Source of the DNA: Paenibacillus sp. YYML68
GTDB taxonomy: Bacteria; Bacillota; Bacilli; Paenibacillales; NBRC-103111
DNA length: 64,000 nt
Assembly: GCF_027923405.1 (NCBI RefSeq)
Contig: NZ_BQYI01000001.1
Location: 3,140,501 to 3,204,500 of the forward strand
Reading direction: 5' to 3'
Below are positions 33,132 through 42,127 of the stretch, one piece after another (the stretch's first letter is position 1; every line of letters starts with the position of its first letter). The notes under the pieces are model-generated. The model did not search any database, was not told the DNA's origin, and worked only from the letters and a program-made list of their open reading frames with translations. The position numbers were made by a program, and so were the translations under genes.

Positions 33132-36089
33132 TCACTTCTCCTCCCCGAGCTTAACAGCCTGATGTACTCTTAAGCGTCGAATGTGCAGGAAGAGCACGAC
33201 AGCGCCCGTCACCATCATGAAGGCGACGACAGCATACAGCTGGCTCGTATCGCGCGAGTCGAAGATGACGCGGAACGGCGGCACCTGGGTTGCGACGTTG
33301 TCTGCGGTCTGTAGGAACGGCAGGAACAAGTAGCTCGTCAGCTTACCGATCCCTAGACCGAGCGCGATGGCAAGACCTGCGGTGAACGCCTGCTCCAGCA
33401 GCAGCATGCCAGTCAGCTGACGGCGGGATAGTCCCATGGCCCGAAGAATACCGAATTGCACGACACGACTGGACAGGTTGAAGAACCAGTATAGCAAGTA
33501 CCCGATGAGCGAGATGAACACCGAGACGAGGAACCCGAGACTCAAGATGCCGAACACACCGCCTCTGGCCGGATGCTTCCCTTGCGAGATGAGCTCATTG
33601 CGCACATCCTTCACCGTCGCGATGTCGACACCGCCAGCCTTCAGCGCTTCGAGCAGAGGAGCGACCTTCGCTCCTTCCTCCATCTTCAGCCATACGTCAT
33701 AGGGCGTGATCGGCGCCTGATCATAGATGTATTCCAGATTGGTAATGTAAAAAGGCGTCTCGTCCGGATATTGACTCGGCCAATACGGGATCGTAGCTAC
33801 GATGACGAACTCCACGGGTTGACCAGATATGGTAATGCTCATCAGATCACCGGGCTTCAGCTGATGCTTCTCCGCAAGCGAGGTCGGAATAATGACGGCC
33901 TGCTCGTATTGCCCGAGCAAGTTCAAGTAATGATTCTGATGAATGCGGAACAAGTCCTGACGGAACCAGCCTACATGGGCAAAATCGACGTTATCAATGC
34001 CGATCACATTCCCTTGGCCGATCGACTTGCCGGAGACGACGACGTTGCTCTTGATCGTCAGCACCCGGGCCGCATGCTCGACACCTTCGAGCTCACGGAA
34101 CAGCTCGAACGGCGGCTCGATGTAGCGCAGCTTCTGCGGCGGCTGATTGCCTCCGCCCGGTGCTCCAGGCTGACCGCCACCTCCCTGACCGCCGCCAGAG
34201 CCCCCACCTTGCCCTCCGCCTTGGCCTGTGCCTCCTTGACCTTGGCCGCCGCCTTGACCTGACCCGCCCTGTCCTTGACCTCCTTGGCCTTGACCTTGTC
34301 CTTGGTCACCCGACTGCGGAAGCTCGTCGGAGACAGCCTGCCAATCCGCGCGCATGACGACATCGGTGCCGTAAGCGTACAGAATGCGGTCGGTCGAATT
34401 CAAGTCGATGGTCCGTGCCGCCGACGCATTGTACACGCCAAGCCCGAGCGTGAGAATGAGCAGCAGCATAAGCGGGTAGTACGCAGCTCCCGAGCGTGAC
34501 AGCTGAGTCAGCGTCAAGTAGACCGGCACTGGCAGCAGACGCTTGCCGAGCCAATTGGCTAGCTTAAGCAGCCACGGGAAGATGCGCAGGAAGAATAATC
34601 CGAGCGCGAAGATCGATAGTGCAGGCACGAAGAACAGCAGCGGATGCACCTGCAGTTGGTCGCTCGTCATGCCCGTGCGGCTGAACAAGTCCTGCCGCTG
34701 ACTGAACAGCAGGTAGCCGTATGCCGTAAGGCCGAGCAGTGCAACATCGAGAAACCAACGCTGCCAGAACAGCTTGCGGTCGGAGCGCGCCAGCTTCTGC
34801 TTATGGCTGACGATGGACGAACGGGCGAAGATGACCGCCGGAATGACGCTGGCGAGCAGCGCGACAACGACTGCAGCACCACCATACAGCAGCGCCTCCA
34901 TCGATACACCGACCGGCACATCCTTGCGGTCAACGAACGCTAGGAACCCGCTCGACGAGCCAATGCTCTTAGCCATCAGCCAACCGATCATCGGTCCGAG
35001 CACCATCGCCGCTCCCCCGAGCAGCAGTCCCTCCAGCATATAGATGGAGACGATCTGCTTCGTGCTGCCGCCCCGACTGCGAATGACTGCAATTACGGTC
35101 CGCTGCCGCTCCAATGCCTGACGGGCATTCATGACGATGTAATAGAACACCATCGCGATGACAGGCGCTGCGAGCGTGAACAGCATAAGCTGGAGCTGAA
35201 TGCTCTGCACGCGGAATTCCTGCAGCAGCGGAATGAACGAAATATCGACCCGCGTATTCGCGAGCAGCTGGAACAGCGTAATATCGAGTCGCTCCAGCTT
35301 CCGCTCCAGACTCGCCAGATCGCTCGTCTTGATCTCTCTCAGATCGAAGGCGTAGAACCAGTTGGCGAGGTTGAGCGGAATTTTCTTACTACTTAATATG
35401 TAATCCTGGAACGCTGTCTCGCTCATGAAGGCCGAGCTCAGCAGCCCCTCTAACCCCTGGTACCAGTAGCTGTCGGCATCAGACAGAGGCTTGTAAGCGC
35501 CGACGATCTTCAGCTTCACCGGGGCAATGCCGAGCCCTCCGCTGATCGGGTACGTAAACTCGTCTCCGACACGCATGTCTCCGCGGAACAGCGCCTCCTC
35601 ATGAAGCACCACCTCGACAGTGCCACCCTGCGGCTGATCCGAGAACCAAGCGCCCTGCGTCAGCTCGACCTTCTCCTGCAGGCCGCTCTGCGCCATTAAC
35701 GTCAGCTGTCTTCGCTTGCTCGGGTCGACCTTGCTCGTATCGACGGGGGTAACCTGCGAGCTGCGAATCGCGTAAGAACGGAACTGAGTCTCAATCGGAT
35801 AGCTAACCTGCTCCGGCAGCTCCTCTCGTATGTACGAATCAACCGACTGCAGATTGTTCAGGTCTGCCCGCTCGCTTCCGCTCGCCTGGTACCGGATGAG
35901 CACCGAGCCTGCTGGCAGCCCTTCGCTGCGCTCCTGCAGCGACTTCGCGACGACGCGCTTGAGCGAGCCGTCCGCATACATCGGGATGCTTGTCGTGAAG
36001 GCGACCGCCATCACTAGTCCGACGAATGTACTGAGCGTGAGCCAACGGGTGTTCCACATTTTTCGAAGCAAAAATCGAAGCATCAGCAT
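33132..36089 (-). CDS. Giant FtsX/MacB-type ABC permease with Gly/Gln-rich insert
   Basis: 985 aa. Two FtsX-type four-helix sets are visible (one near residues 290-420, one near the C-terminus, ending ...GAVVLFLHIRRLRVHQAVKLGEEK), with large extracytoplasmic domains. Residues about 590-650 are almost pure Gly/Gln with Ser, Pro and Thr (motif GQGG repeated). The start codon shares bases with the adaptor stop (TGATG), so translation is coupled. Such permeases export or extract lipoproteins, peptides or lipids; direct substrate unknown. Confidence 0.85.
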   Translation of the reverse strand: MLMLRFLLRKMWNTRWLTLSTFVGLVMAVAFTTSIPMYADGSLKRVVAKSLQERSEGLPAGSVLIRYQASGSERADLNNLQSVDSYIREELPEQVSYPIETQFRSYAIRSSQVTPVDTSKVDPSKRRQLTLMAQSGLQEKVELTQGAWFSDQPQGGTVEVVLHEEALFRGDMRVGDEFTYPISGGLGIAPVKLKIVGAYKPLSDADSYWYQGLEGLLSSAFMSETAFQDYILSSKKIPLNLANWFYAFDLREIKTSDLASLERKLERLDITLFQLLANTRVDISFIPLLQEFRVQSIQLQLMLFTLAAPVIAMVFYYIVMNARQALERQRTVIAVIRSRGGSTKQIVSIYMLEGLLLGGAAMVLGPMIGWLMAKSIGSSSGFLAFVDRKDVPVGVSMEALLYGGAAVVVALLASVIPAVIFARSSIVSHKQKLARSDRKLFWQRWFLDVALLGLTAYGYLLFSQRQDLFSRTGMTSDQLQVHPLLFFVPALSIFALGLFFLRIFPWLLKLANWLGKRLLPVPVYLTLTQLSRSGAAYYPLMLLLILTLGLGVYNASAARTIDLNSTDRILYAYGTDVVMRADWQAVSDELPQSGDQGQGQGQGGQGQGGSGQGGGQGQGGTGQGGGQGGGSGGGQGGGGQPGAPGGGNQPPQKLRYIEPPFELFRELEGVEHAARVLTIKSNVVVSGKSIGQGNVIGIDNVDFAHVGWFRQDLFRIHQNHYLNLLGQYEQAVIIPTSLAEKHQLKPGDLMSITISGQPVEFVIVATIPYWPSQYPDETPFYITNLEYIYDQAPITPYDVWLKMEEGAKVAPLLEALKAGGVDIATVKDVRNELISQGKHPARGGVFGILSLGFLVSVFISLIGYLLYWFFNLSSRVVQFGILRAMGLSRRQLTGMLLLEQAFTAGLAIALGLGIGKLTSYLFLPFLQTADNVATQVPPFRVIFDSRDTSQLYAVVAFMMVTGAVVLFLHIRRLRVHQAVKLGEEK

Positions 36090-37180
36090 CAGCGACCCAC
36101 TACTTTCTGTCCTGGCGTCAGTCCTTGAACGATCTCAACCTCCGTTGCCGTCTGCTGTCCGAGCTCGACGTCGACCTCGCGCTTGCTCCCCTTGTCATCG
36201 ATGACCTGTACATAATTACGCCCTGCGTAGGATCGAAGCGCAGCCAGCGGAATGACGATCGCATTCTCCTTGCGCTGTGTAATGACGGTCAGGCCGAGCG
36301 GTGTGCCGCGGTTCAACCCTTCCGGGAACGGCTCCAGCTTGATAATCACATAGTTCTCAATCGACTCGCTCCCGGACTGTCTGTCACCGGAGTAGTAGTC
36401 GCCGCCACCCTGCTGCTGACCGCTCTCCTTCGGACTCGGCAGCTTATGTACAGTGCCCTTGTGCTGTCCGGCCGAGTTAATGTCGACGATCGCCTCCATC
36501 CCGACGGCAATCTTCTTCAGATCGTCTTGACTGAGCGTAGCAGCGACGGTCAGCTGCGACAGATCGGCGATCGTGGCGATGGCGTCATAAGCCTTGACAG
36601 AATCGCCCTTCTTCACAGGGACCGAGACGATCGTTCCGGAGAAAGGCGCTGTCAGCTTCGCCTTCGCAATCGTCGACTCCAGCTTCACAAGCTCCTCCCG
36701 CTTCAGCTCAAAATCAATCTTCGCCTGCTCCAGCTCCTCGGCTGATTTGCCATCAGCGTTGCGCAGCGTCTCAATCATCGTGAGCTCATCCTTGCGCGTC
36801 TGCAGCCGTTTCTGCTTGAGCTGACTCTCCAGCTCCGTCACGTCCAGCTCGGCAATGAGCTGTCCCTGCTCGACCTGATCGCCATTCTTCACATGAACGG
36901 CCTTCAGCCTTCGGCTCGTCTCATCGGTGAAATACAGCTCCTCCTCCACTGTCGCCATCAGCTTACCCGAGCCTCGCAGCTTCGTCTCGAGCGTCTGCGA
37001 CTTGACGACGTATTCCGGCTTCTTCGACAGCTTCGGCGGTTGGATCGCCGGGAGAACCTCCTCCTCCTCTTCCTTCGGAAGCACCGAGCAGCCAGTCGTC
37101 ATAGCAGCTGTCAGCGTGACAGCTACACATACGGCGAGCACAGGCTTCACAGCAGTCTTAAGCGTTGATAAATTTCCCAT
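36089..37180 (-). CDS. MacA-like membrane-fusion lipoprotein
   Basis: 363 aa from ATG 37180, overlapping the ATPase gene before it by 23 bases. Lipobox MTTGC (about residue 31), then lipoyl half VKNGDQVEQGQLIAELDVTELESQ, a coiled-coil hairpin (LKQKRLQTRKDELTMIE...), second lipoyl half AKLTAPFSGTIVSVPVKKGDSV, and C-terminal barrel (GQKVVGR). A Gly/Gln-rich bit (GQQQGGGDYYSG) is inserted near residue 265. Adaptor of the ABC exporter. The open frame upstream (to 37207) has no ribosome site. Confidence 0.88.
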   Translation of the reverse strand: MGNLSTLKTAVKPVLAVCVAVTLTAAMTTGCSVLPKEEEEEVLPAIQPPKLSKKPEYVVKSQTLETKLRGSGKLMATVEEELYFTDETSRRLKAVHVKNGDQVEQGQLIAELDVTELESQLKQKRLQTRKDELTMIETLRNADGKSAEELEQAKIDFELKREELVKLESTIAKAKLTAPFSGTIVSVPVKKGDSVKAYDAIATIADLSQLTVAATLSQDDLKKIAVGMEAIVDINSAGQHKGTVHKLPSPKESGQQQGGGDYYSGDRQSGSESIENYVIIKLEPFPEGLNRGTPLGLTVITQRKENAIVIPLAALRSYAGRNYVQVIDDKGSKREVDVELGQQTATEVEIVQGLTPGQKVVGR

Positions 37181-38132
37181 CCACCATCTCGTAGACACGG
37201 TCGGCAACCTCCATTATGGTCGGATCATGTGTAGTCATGCAGATCGTCATGCGCTCCATTCGAATAATATCGCGGAATACGTTCATGACCTGCGCACCCA
37301 TCTGGGTATCGAGCTCTGCCGTAGGCTCATCAGCCAGCAGCAGGCTCGGCTTATGCGCGATAGCCTTAGCAATCGCCACACGCTGCTGCTCACCGCCCGA
37401 CAGCTCGAACGGACGATGATGCATGCGCTTAGCGAGCCCGACGAGCTCGAGGCAGTGCGTGACGCGTCCCTTCCATTCATTCCTCGGCACGCCAGCCATT
37501 CGCAGCGACAGCTCAACATTCTCCCAGGCGGACAATAGTGGAAGCAATGCGAACGATTGGAAAATAAAGCCTATCTCCTTCCTGCGAATGACCGTGCGTT
37601 CATCGTCCCCAGCCTGATGAAAGCGATGCTGCTTGAACAGTATCTCACCGCTATTCGGCTGATCGAGACCGCCGATCAAGTTCAGCAGCGTCGTCTTACC
37701 CGACCCCGAGCGTCCCTTCAGCATGACGAGCTGCCTCGGATACAGCGCCATATCGATGCCCTTCAGCACATGCAGCTGTCCGCCACCAACCGGAAAGGAA
37801 CGCTCTACCCCTGTCACGGTCAGCAGCGGGCTCTGATCGAACCATTGCGAGCCCTCCGCCTCGAAGCTTACAGCTTCCGCAGTCGCGGACAGCTCAGCTG
37901 ACGATGCGGTTGGGTTTCCTGGCAGCAGTGCGGGTTGAAGTGCGTGGCTGGCTGGCTCTTCGATGCTGGTTGTCGCTTGGATGTTGGTTGTCGCTTGGAT
38001 GTTGGTTGACACTTCGATGCTCACTGGGTCTTCGAAGCTGACTGAACCTTCCACGCGCGCTGACTCTTCGACAGCCCCGGTCTCCAGTCGCCCTCGCCTG
38101 CTCTCTCTTGCTTGACGCAATCGTTTGAACAT
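37158..38132 (-). CDS. ABC ATPase (MacB/LolD type) with N-terminal repeat extension
   Basis: 324 aa. The ATPase lies at residues 104-324: Walker A GRSGSGKTT (140-148), signature LSGGEQQRVA, Walker B LLLADEPTAELD, His of MTTHDP. Residues 1-100 are an unusual Ser/Thr/Glu/Ala-rich extension (SIEVSTNIQATTNIQATTS...) containing an 18-bp tandem repeat at the DNA level. First gene of a six-gene operon; AAGGAGG before ATG 38132. It is the second ATPase for a single permease, so this system has two different ATPase partners. Confidence 0.88.
   Translation of the reverse strand: MFKRLRQARESRRGRLETGAVEESARVEGSVSFEDPVSIEVSTNIQATTNIQATTSIEEPASHALQPALLPGNPTASSAELSATAEAVSFEAEGSQWFDQSPLLTVTGVERSFPVGGGQLHVLKGIDMALYPRQLVMLKGRSGSGKTTLLNLIGGLDQPNSGEILFKQHRFHQAGDDERTVIRRKEIGFIFQSFALLPLLSAWENVELSLRMAGVPRNEWKGRVTHCLELVGLAKRMHHRPFELSGGEQQRVAIAKAIAHKPSLLLADEPTAELDTQMGAQVMNVFRDIIRMERMTICMTTHDPTIMEVADRVYEMVDGKFINA
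37962..38015. repeat. Three 18-bp tandem repeats inside the ATPase gene
   Basis: Units at 37962-37979, 37980-37997 and 37998-38015 share GATG(C/T)TGGTTGTCGCTTG with few changes; they encode the (T/S)NIQATT repeat. 18 bp keeps the frame. Confidence 0.8.
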
Positions 38133-38383
38133 GCGAATCCTCCTTCTCTTACGTTAACTCATGCGCACAAGCCTACGAATTCCCCCCTGGAACGTACTTC
38201 TGTTTCGTGACAACTATTAGACGTAGGCAGACGGCAAAAAGTTACAACAATTTCCTACCAATTTCTATTATTTTTTTCACATTATACCTTATCGGAACGT
38301 AGATTTGAAGATTCTTCTTCATCACGCTCCTTCGGTCTGCCGTATGGTATACTAGGTGAAACGGATCAAGGGAGGCGTTAGAT

Positions 38384-39463
38384 TTGCTAACACGACTCGC
38401 CATTGGAAACCGACTGATCAAAACCGGCGTTGCCATATTCGCGACGTCTGCGATATGCCACTGGATGAACTGGCCTACGATCTTCGCCATCATTGCGGCA
38501 ATCGTTACTTTGGAGCCAACAGTAGACGCTTCAGTACGTAAAGGCTTCATTCGATTCCCCGCCGCTATCACGGGAGCAGCTGTCGCCATGGCTGCGGACT
38601 ACGCGCTCGGACAGCAGCCGCTCGCCTACACTTTGTCAGCACTGGCAACGATTTATTTGTGCCAATTGCTGAAGTGGAAGGACGCACTCCTCGTTGCCAC
38701 CTTAACCTCTGTAAATATGATCGCGCTGACAGAATCGGACTACCTGCAAAGCTTCTTCGTGCGAGTCGGAACGACGTTGACCGGTATTACCGTCTCTGCC
38801 TTGGTCAATTACTTCATATTCCCCCCGGATTATAGCAAGCAGATTGAGTCGGGCTACAGCCGCCTAACTGGCGATACGCAAGCCACTGTGCGGCTTGCCA
38901 TTGCCACGTCGCTCGGTGTGGCTCATTCATGCAATTGGAGTGATTCGAACTTAGTATCTCGGCAAGAGCAGATCAATCAGATTCGCCAGACGTTAACCTT
39001 CATTGCCTTCCAGCTCGCTGATTGCAAGTATCGGCGCATGCAGCGGCATAAGCTGAAGCGATTGCTGCGCATTCGCCTACATATGACGCGCTTGCTTGGA
39101 CTGCTCGATGTAACGGAGGAGCTGTGCCGTTGCTCTCGGACATTGTCTCCTGAGCAGCGACAGGCGCTCTGGCAGCGATATGAACGTGCTGTGGAGAGCG
39201 GGGGTGAGTCGGAGCAGGTGCGAGAGGATTATAGTGCTGAGCAAGTGCTGGAGGGACATGATGCGGGGCACAAATACAACCCGATTCTGACTCTAAAAGG
39301 ACAGTATATACCTGAATGGCACGAGGCCGACTGCTGGATGGAGCTACTCATTCGCAAAACTCAGAAGCTAGACCAATTGACAACGGTCATCGACGGCCAT
39401 GTGATGTGGACTTCAGTCCTAAGGTCCGACGGTCAAAACAGTGCTGGCATGGCTAGAGAGTAG
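38384..39463 (+). CDS. FUSC/ArAE-type (DUF939) membrane protein
   Basis: 359 aa. The first ~150 residues contain six hydrophobic helices, including the aromatic acid exporter-like motif FAIIAAIVTLEPTVDASVRKGFIRFPAAITGA; the last 200 are cytoplasmic and helical (many Arg/His). This matches the DUF939/ArAE_1 family of Firmicutes (B. subtilis YqjA-like). TTG start at 38384 after GGGAGG; an extended -10 (TGGTATACT) lies just upstream. The gene is monocistronic and its 3' end runs into the hairpin array. Confidence 0.8.
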   Translation: MLTRLAIGNRLIKTGVAIFATSAICHWMNWPTIFAIIAAIVTLEPTVDASVRKGFIRFPAAITGAAVAMAADYALGQQPLAYTLSALATIYLCQLLKWKDALLVATLTSVNMIALTESDYLQSFFVRVGTTLTGITVSALVNYFIFPPDYSKQIESGYSRLTGDTQATVRLAIATSLGVAHSCNWSDSNLVSRQEQINQIRQTLTFIAFQLADCKYRRMQRHKLKRLLRIRLHMTRLLGLLDVTEELCRCSRTLSPEQRQALWQRYERAVESGGESEQVREDYSAEQVLEGHDAGHKYNPILTLKGQYIPEWHEADCWMELLIRKTQKLDQLTTVIDGHVMWTSVLRSDGQNSAGMARE

Positions 39464-39473
39464 AAAATAGTGG

Positions 39474-40323
39474 CCCGCCGAGCGCGCGGCCTCGCTCACT
39501 ACACCATAGCGCACGAAACGTGCGCTATGCTTGCGGCCCGCCGGATGCTCGGCCTCGCTCGCTACACCATAGCGCACGAACCATGCGCTATGCCTGCGGC
39601 CAGCCGGGCGCGCGGCCTCGCTCGCTACACCATAGCGCACGAACCGTGCGCTATGCCTGCGGCCCGCTGGGCGCGAGGCCTCGCTCGCTACACCAAAGCG
39701 CACGAACCATGCGCTATGCCTACGGCCCGCCGAGTGCGCGGCCTCGCTCGCTACACCATAGCGCACGAACCGTGCGCTATGCTCACCGCCCGCCGAGCGC
39801 GCGGCCTCGCTCGCTACCCCATAGCGCACGAAATGTGCGCTATCCTCACCGCCCGCCGAGCGCGCGGCCTCGCTCGCTACACCATAGCGCACGAACCGTG
39901 CGCTATCCTCACCGCCCGCCGAGCGCGCGGCCTCGCTCGCTACCCCATAGCGCACGAACCATGCGCTATGCCTGCCGCACGCCGGGCGCGAGGCCTCACT
40001 CGCTCCAGCATAGCGCACGAACCGTGCGCTATCCTCACCTCCCGCCGGACGCTCGGCCTCGCTCGCTACACCATAGCGCACGAACCATGCGCTATGCCTG
40101 CGGTCCGCCGGGCGCGCGGCCTCGCTCGCTACACCATAGCGCACGAACCATGCGCTATGCCTGCGGCCAGCCGGGCGCGCGGCCTCGCTCGCTACACCAT
40201 AGCGCACGAACCGTGCGCTATCCTCTCCGCCCGCCGGACGCGAGGCCTCGCTCACTACACCATAGCGCACGAAGCGTGCGCTATGGTGACGTTCCGCCAG
40301 ACGCTCAGCCATGCTTCCCGCAT
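39474..40323. repeat. Tandem array of 63-bp hairpin units (13 copies)
   Basis: Hairpin cores start at 39505, 39568, 39631, 39694, 39757, 39820, 39883, 39946, 40009, 40072, 40135, 40198 and 40261, an exact 63-base step each time, preceded by a half unit. Each core is ATAGCGCA...TGCGCTAT (8-bp arms) around seven bases CGAACC(A/G); when the last loop base is G it adds a C:G pair. The 38-base linker is very GC-rich (GCGCGCGGCCTCGCTCGCTAC). Units 2 and 11 are identical; units 5-7 form a second subtype with a CTCACCGCC linker. The array fills the gap between two convergent genes. No unique spacers, so it is not a CRISPR array. Confidence 0.95.
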
Positions 40324-40425
40324 ATCCAAACAAGCCTGAGGCTTCGCCCCAGGCTCCAACTAAACTCAATACTGGTGTCCATTCTCTCGCAGCCAATCCC
40401 CCTCTCGTCCCCTCAAGCACCCCCG

Positions 40426-41757
40426 TCACACGCTCACCCGCACCATATCCTTACGCCTGTACACGCTGTAGATCAGCCCAATCGCGGCTAGCTGCACGAG
40501 CATCCCTGTCCCTCCATAGCTGACGAACGGAACGGATATGATGGATAGCGGCAATAGTCCAAGTGACATGCCGATGCTGAACATAAACTTAACCGCGAAT
40601 AATGAGCCCAGCGCACCAACAAGCTGCTTCCCCACCAGATCACGTACAGCCATAGCCGCCCTGAGCAGCTCAGCAACGAATACCAGCATGAACAGAAGTA
40701 CAATCGCGCTGAACACCCATCCCATACTGTATATCATATAGGTAAGTATCATGTCAGAATGAATATTGGGCATCAGGTCCGCAGACACACCGTAGCCACG
40801 CCCCCACCAACCTGCGGAACGAATGGCCGAGTCGATCTGAACGTACGTATACCCACCATCAAGCGGAGCATTATAGCGGTCGAGAAAGGAGTTTAGCCTT
40901 AACGTAATTCTCTCCCATCCATGCTGAATAAAACTAGTTACAATAACTAACGGTAAGCACCATAAAACCACATGTGTTACGAGCAAGCGCCAATCTTGCC
41001 GCGACAGGTACAGAAACAAGAAATAAGCAAGACCGTAATAAACGAGATTATCGATAGACGGCACCATAGCATACAGTAAAGCGGGCACAATCGAGTACAT
41101 TACACATTGGATGATGACCGTCTTCCAACGAGCCTCTCCAAATCCAATATGTCCAAGATGCCCAACCGCTGCCACGAGAAACAGAACCATACTTAAGTCC
41201 TTGACGTCGAGAGTGATAGAACCAACATTAAAATATCCGCGCACACCGTTAATCCTAGGCCCAACCCATATAGCAGCTGCTACCAGCACGACCGACACAC
41301 CATAGATGACCGACGCATACGACAACACCTTACGATAATTAATCCGACTGACGAGCAGCATGACCACGAGTCCAATCCCTAAGTGCACCGCATGTCGATA
41401 GAACAGCTGGTAGCTCCCGATATACTGACGTGACGCTGAAGTATAGCTCAGCTCCACCGCATACATCGTAACCAAGGCAGCTGTCAGCAGAACTGCCAAC
41501 ACGGCGAGCATCGCCCACGGAATACGCGGCTTGTGTACTTGATTCAGTCCAGCTGCAACGGAGCGCGTGTCACCCATCTGCTCGATCGCCCATCGAACGG
41601 CAGCCTCCTCGCTCAGCCCTTCGGCACGCTTCGATTCTATACGCTCCTCCAAGTGCCCGACAAGCTCCTCCTGAATCTCCTTCCGAAGCTCCCGAGCCTT
41701 GACCTGCCGGGTCACTTCACTTACATATTGATCAACCAAAGGATGTACGTTCAACAT
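40426..41757 (-). CDS. FtsW/RodA/SpoVE-family protein with N-terminal HAAS domain
   Basis: 443 aa from ATG 41757 (GGGAGGGG eight bases before; overlaps the padR stop as TGATG). Residues 1-75 form a HAAS domain (HPLVDQYVSEVTRQVKARELRKEIQEELVGHLEERI...), a helical module typical of PadR partners. Then about ten membrane helices of the SEDS family: HAVHLGIGLVVMLLVSRINYR, INGVRGYFNVG, NIHSDMILTYMIYSMGW and SYGGTGML. The family's Q-P-S-E motif after the second region is replaced by L-D-V-K-D. SEDS proteins polymerise glycan with a PBP2 partner; whether this one does is open. Confidence 0.87.
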   Translation of the reverse strand: MLNVHPLVDQYVSEVTRQVKARELRKEIQEELVGHLEERIESKRAEGLSEEAAVRWAIEQMGDTRSVAAGLNQVHKPRIPWAMLAVLAVLLTAALVTMYAVELSYTSASRQYIGSYQLFYRHAVHLGIGLVVMLLVSRINYRKVLSYASVIYGVSVVLVAAAIWVGPRINGVRGYFNVGSITLDVKDLSMVLFLVAAVGHLGHIGFGEARWKTVIIQCVMYSIVPALLYAMVPSIDNLVYYGLAYFLFLYLSRQDWRLLVTHVVLWCLPLVIVTSFIQHGWERITLRLNSFLDRYNAPLDGGYTYVQIDSAIRSAGWWGRGYGVSADLMPNIHSDMILTYMIYSMGWVFSAIVLLFMLVFVAELLRAAMAVRDLVGKQLVGALGSLFAVKFMFSIGMSLGLLPLSIISVPFVSYGGTGMLVQLAAIGLIYSVYRRKDMVRVSV

Positions 41758-42092
41758 CACGCCGACCCCTCCCCGAGCACCCGATCTACAGCGCCGCGGA
41801 ACAGCCGCCATTCCTGCTTCTTCTCCAGCAGCTGACGCCGACCGTTATCCGTAATCCGGTAATACTTGCGCCTGCGTCCCTCGCTCTCCTCCCAATACGA
41901 GCTCACCCACTGCTCGGACTCCATGCCATGTAGAATCGGATACAGCGTCCCCTCCTTCAGCACGAACGCCCCCTCTGACAGCAGCTCCAGCTCCTTAATC
42001 AGCTGATACCCGTAGCAATCCCGACGCTCAAGCACATTCAAGATCAGCGTCCCTGTCGTTCCCTTCAGCAGCTCCTTGTTCATCCTCGTCAC
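41757..42092 (-). CDS. PadR-family transcriptional regulator
   Basis: 111 aa. N-terminal winged helix: ELLKGTTGTLILNVLERRDCYGYQLIKELELLSEGAFVLKEGTLYPILHGMES, the classic PadR signature, followed by YYRITDNGRRQL and a dimerisation helix. It is cotranscribed with the HAAS/FtsW-like gene (overlapping TGATG), as is usual for PadR-HAAS pairs. A 10-16-10 palindrome covers its promoter. Confidence 0.92.
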   Translation of the reverse strand: MTRMNKELLKGTTGTLILNVLERRDCYGYQLIKELELLSEGAFVLKEGTLYPILHGMESEQWVSSYWEESEGRRRKYYRITDNGRRQLLEKKQEWRLFRGAVDRVLGEGSA

Positions 42093-42127
42093 TTGCGAAT
42101 GAGCACCTCCCTATATGTCATACAAGC

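Noticed and set aside
39474..40323. CRISPR array
   Set aside because: The repeats are 63 bp with the hairpin in every unit and no unique spacers; no cas gene is nearby.
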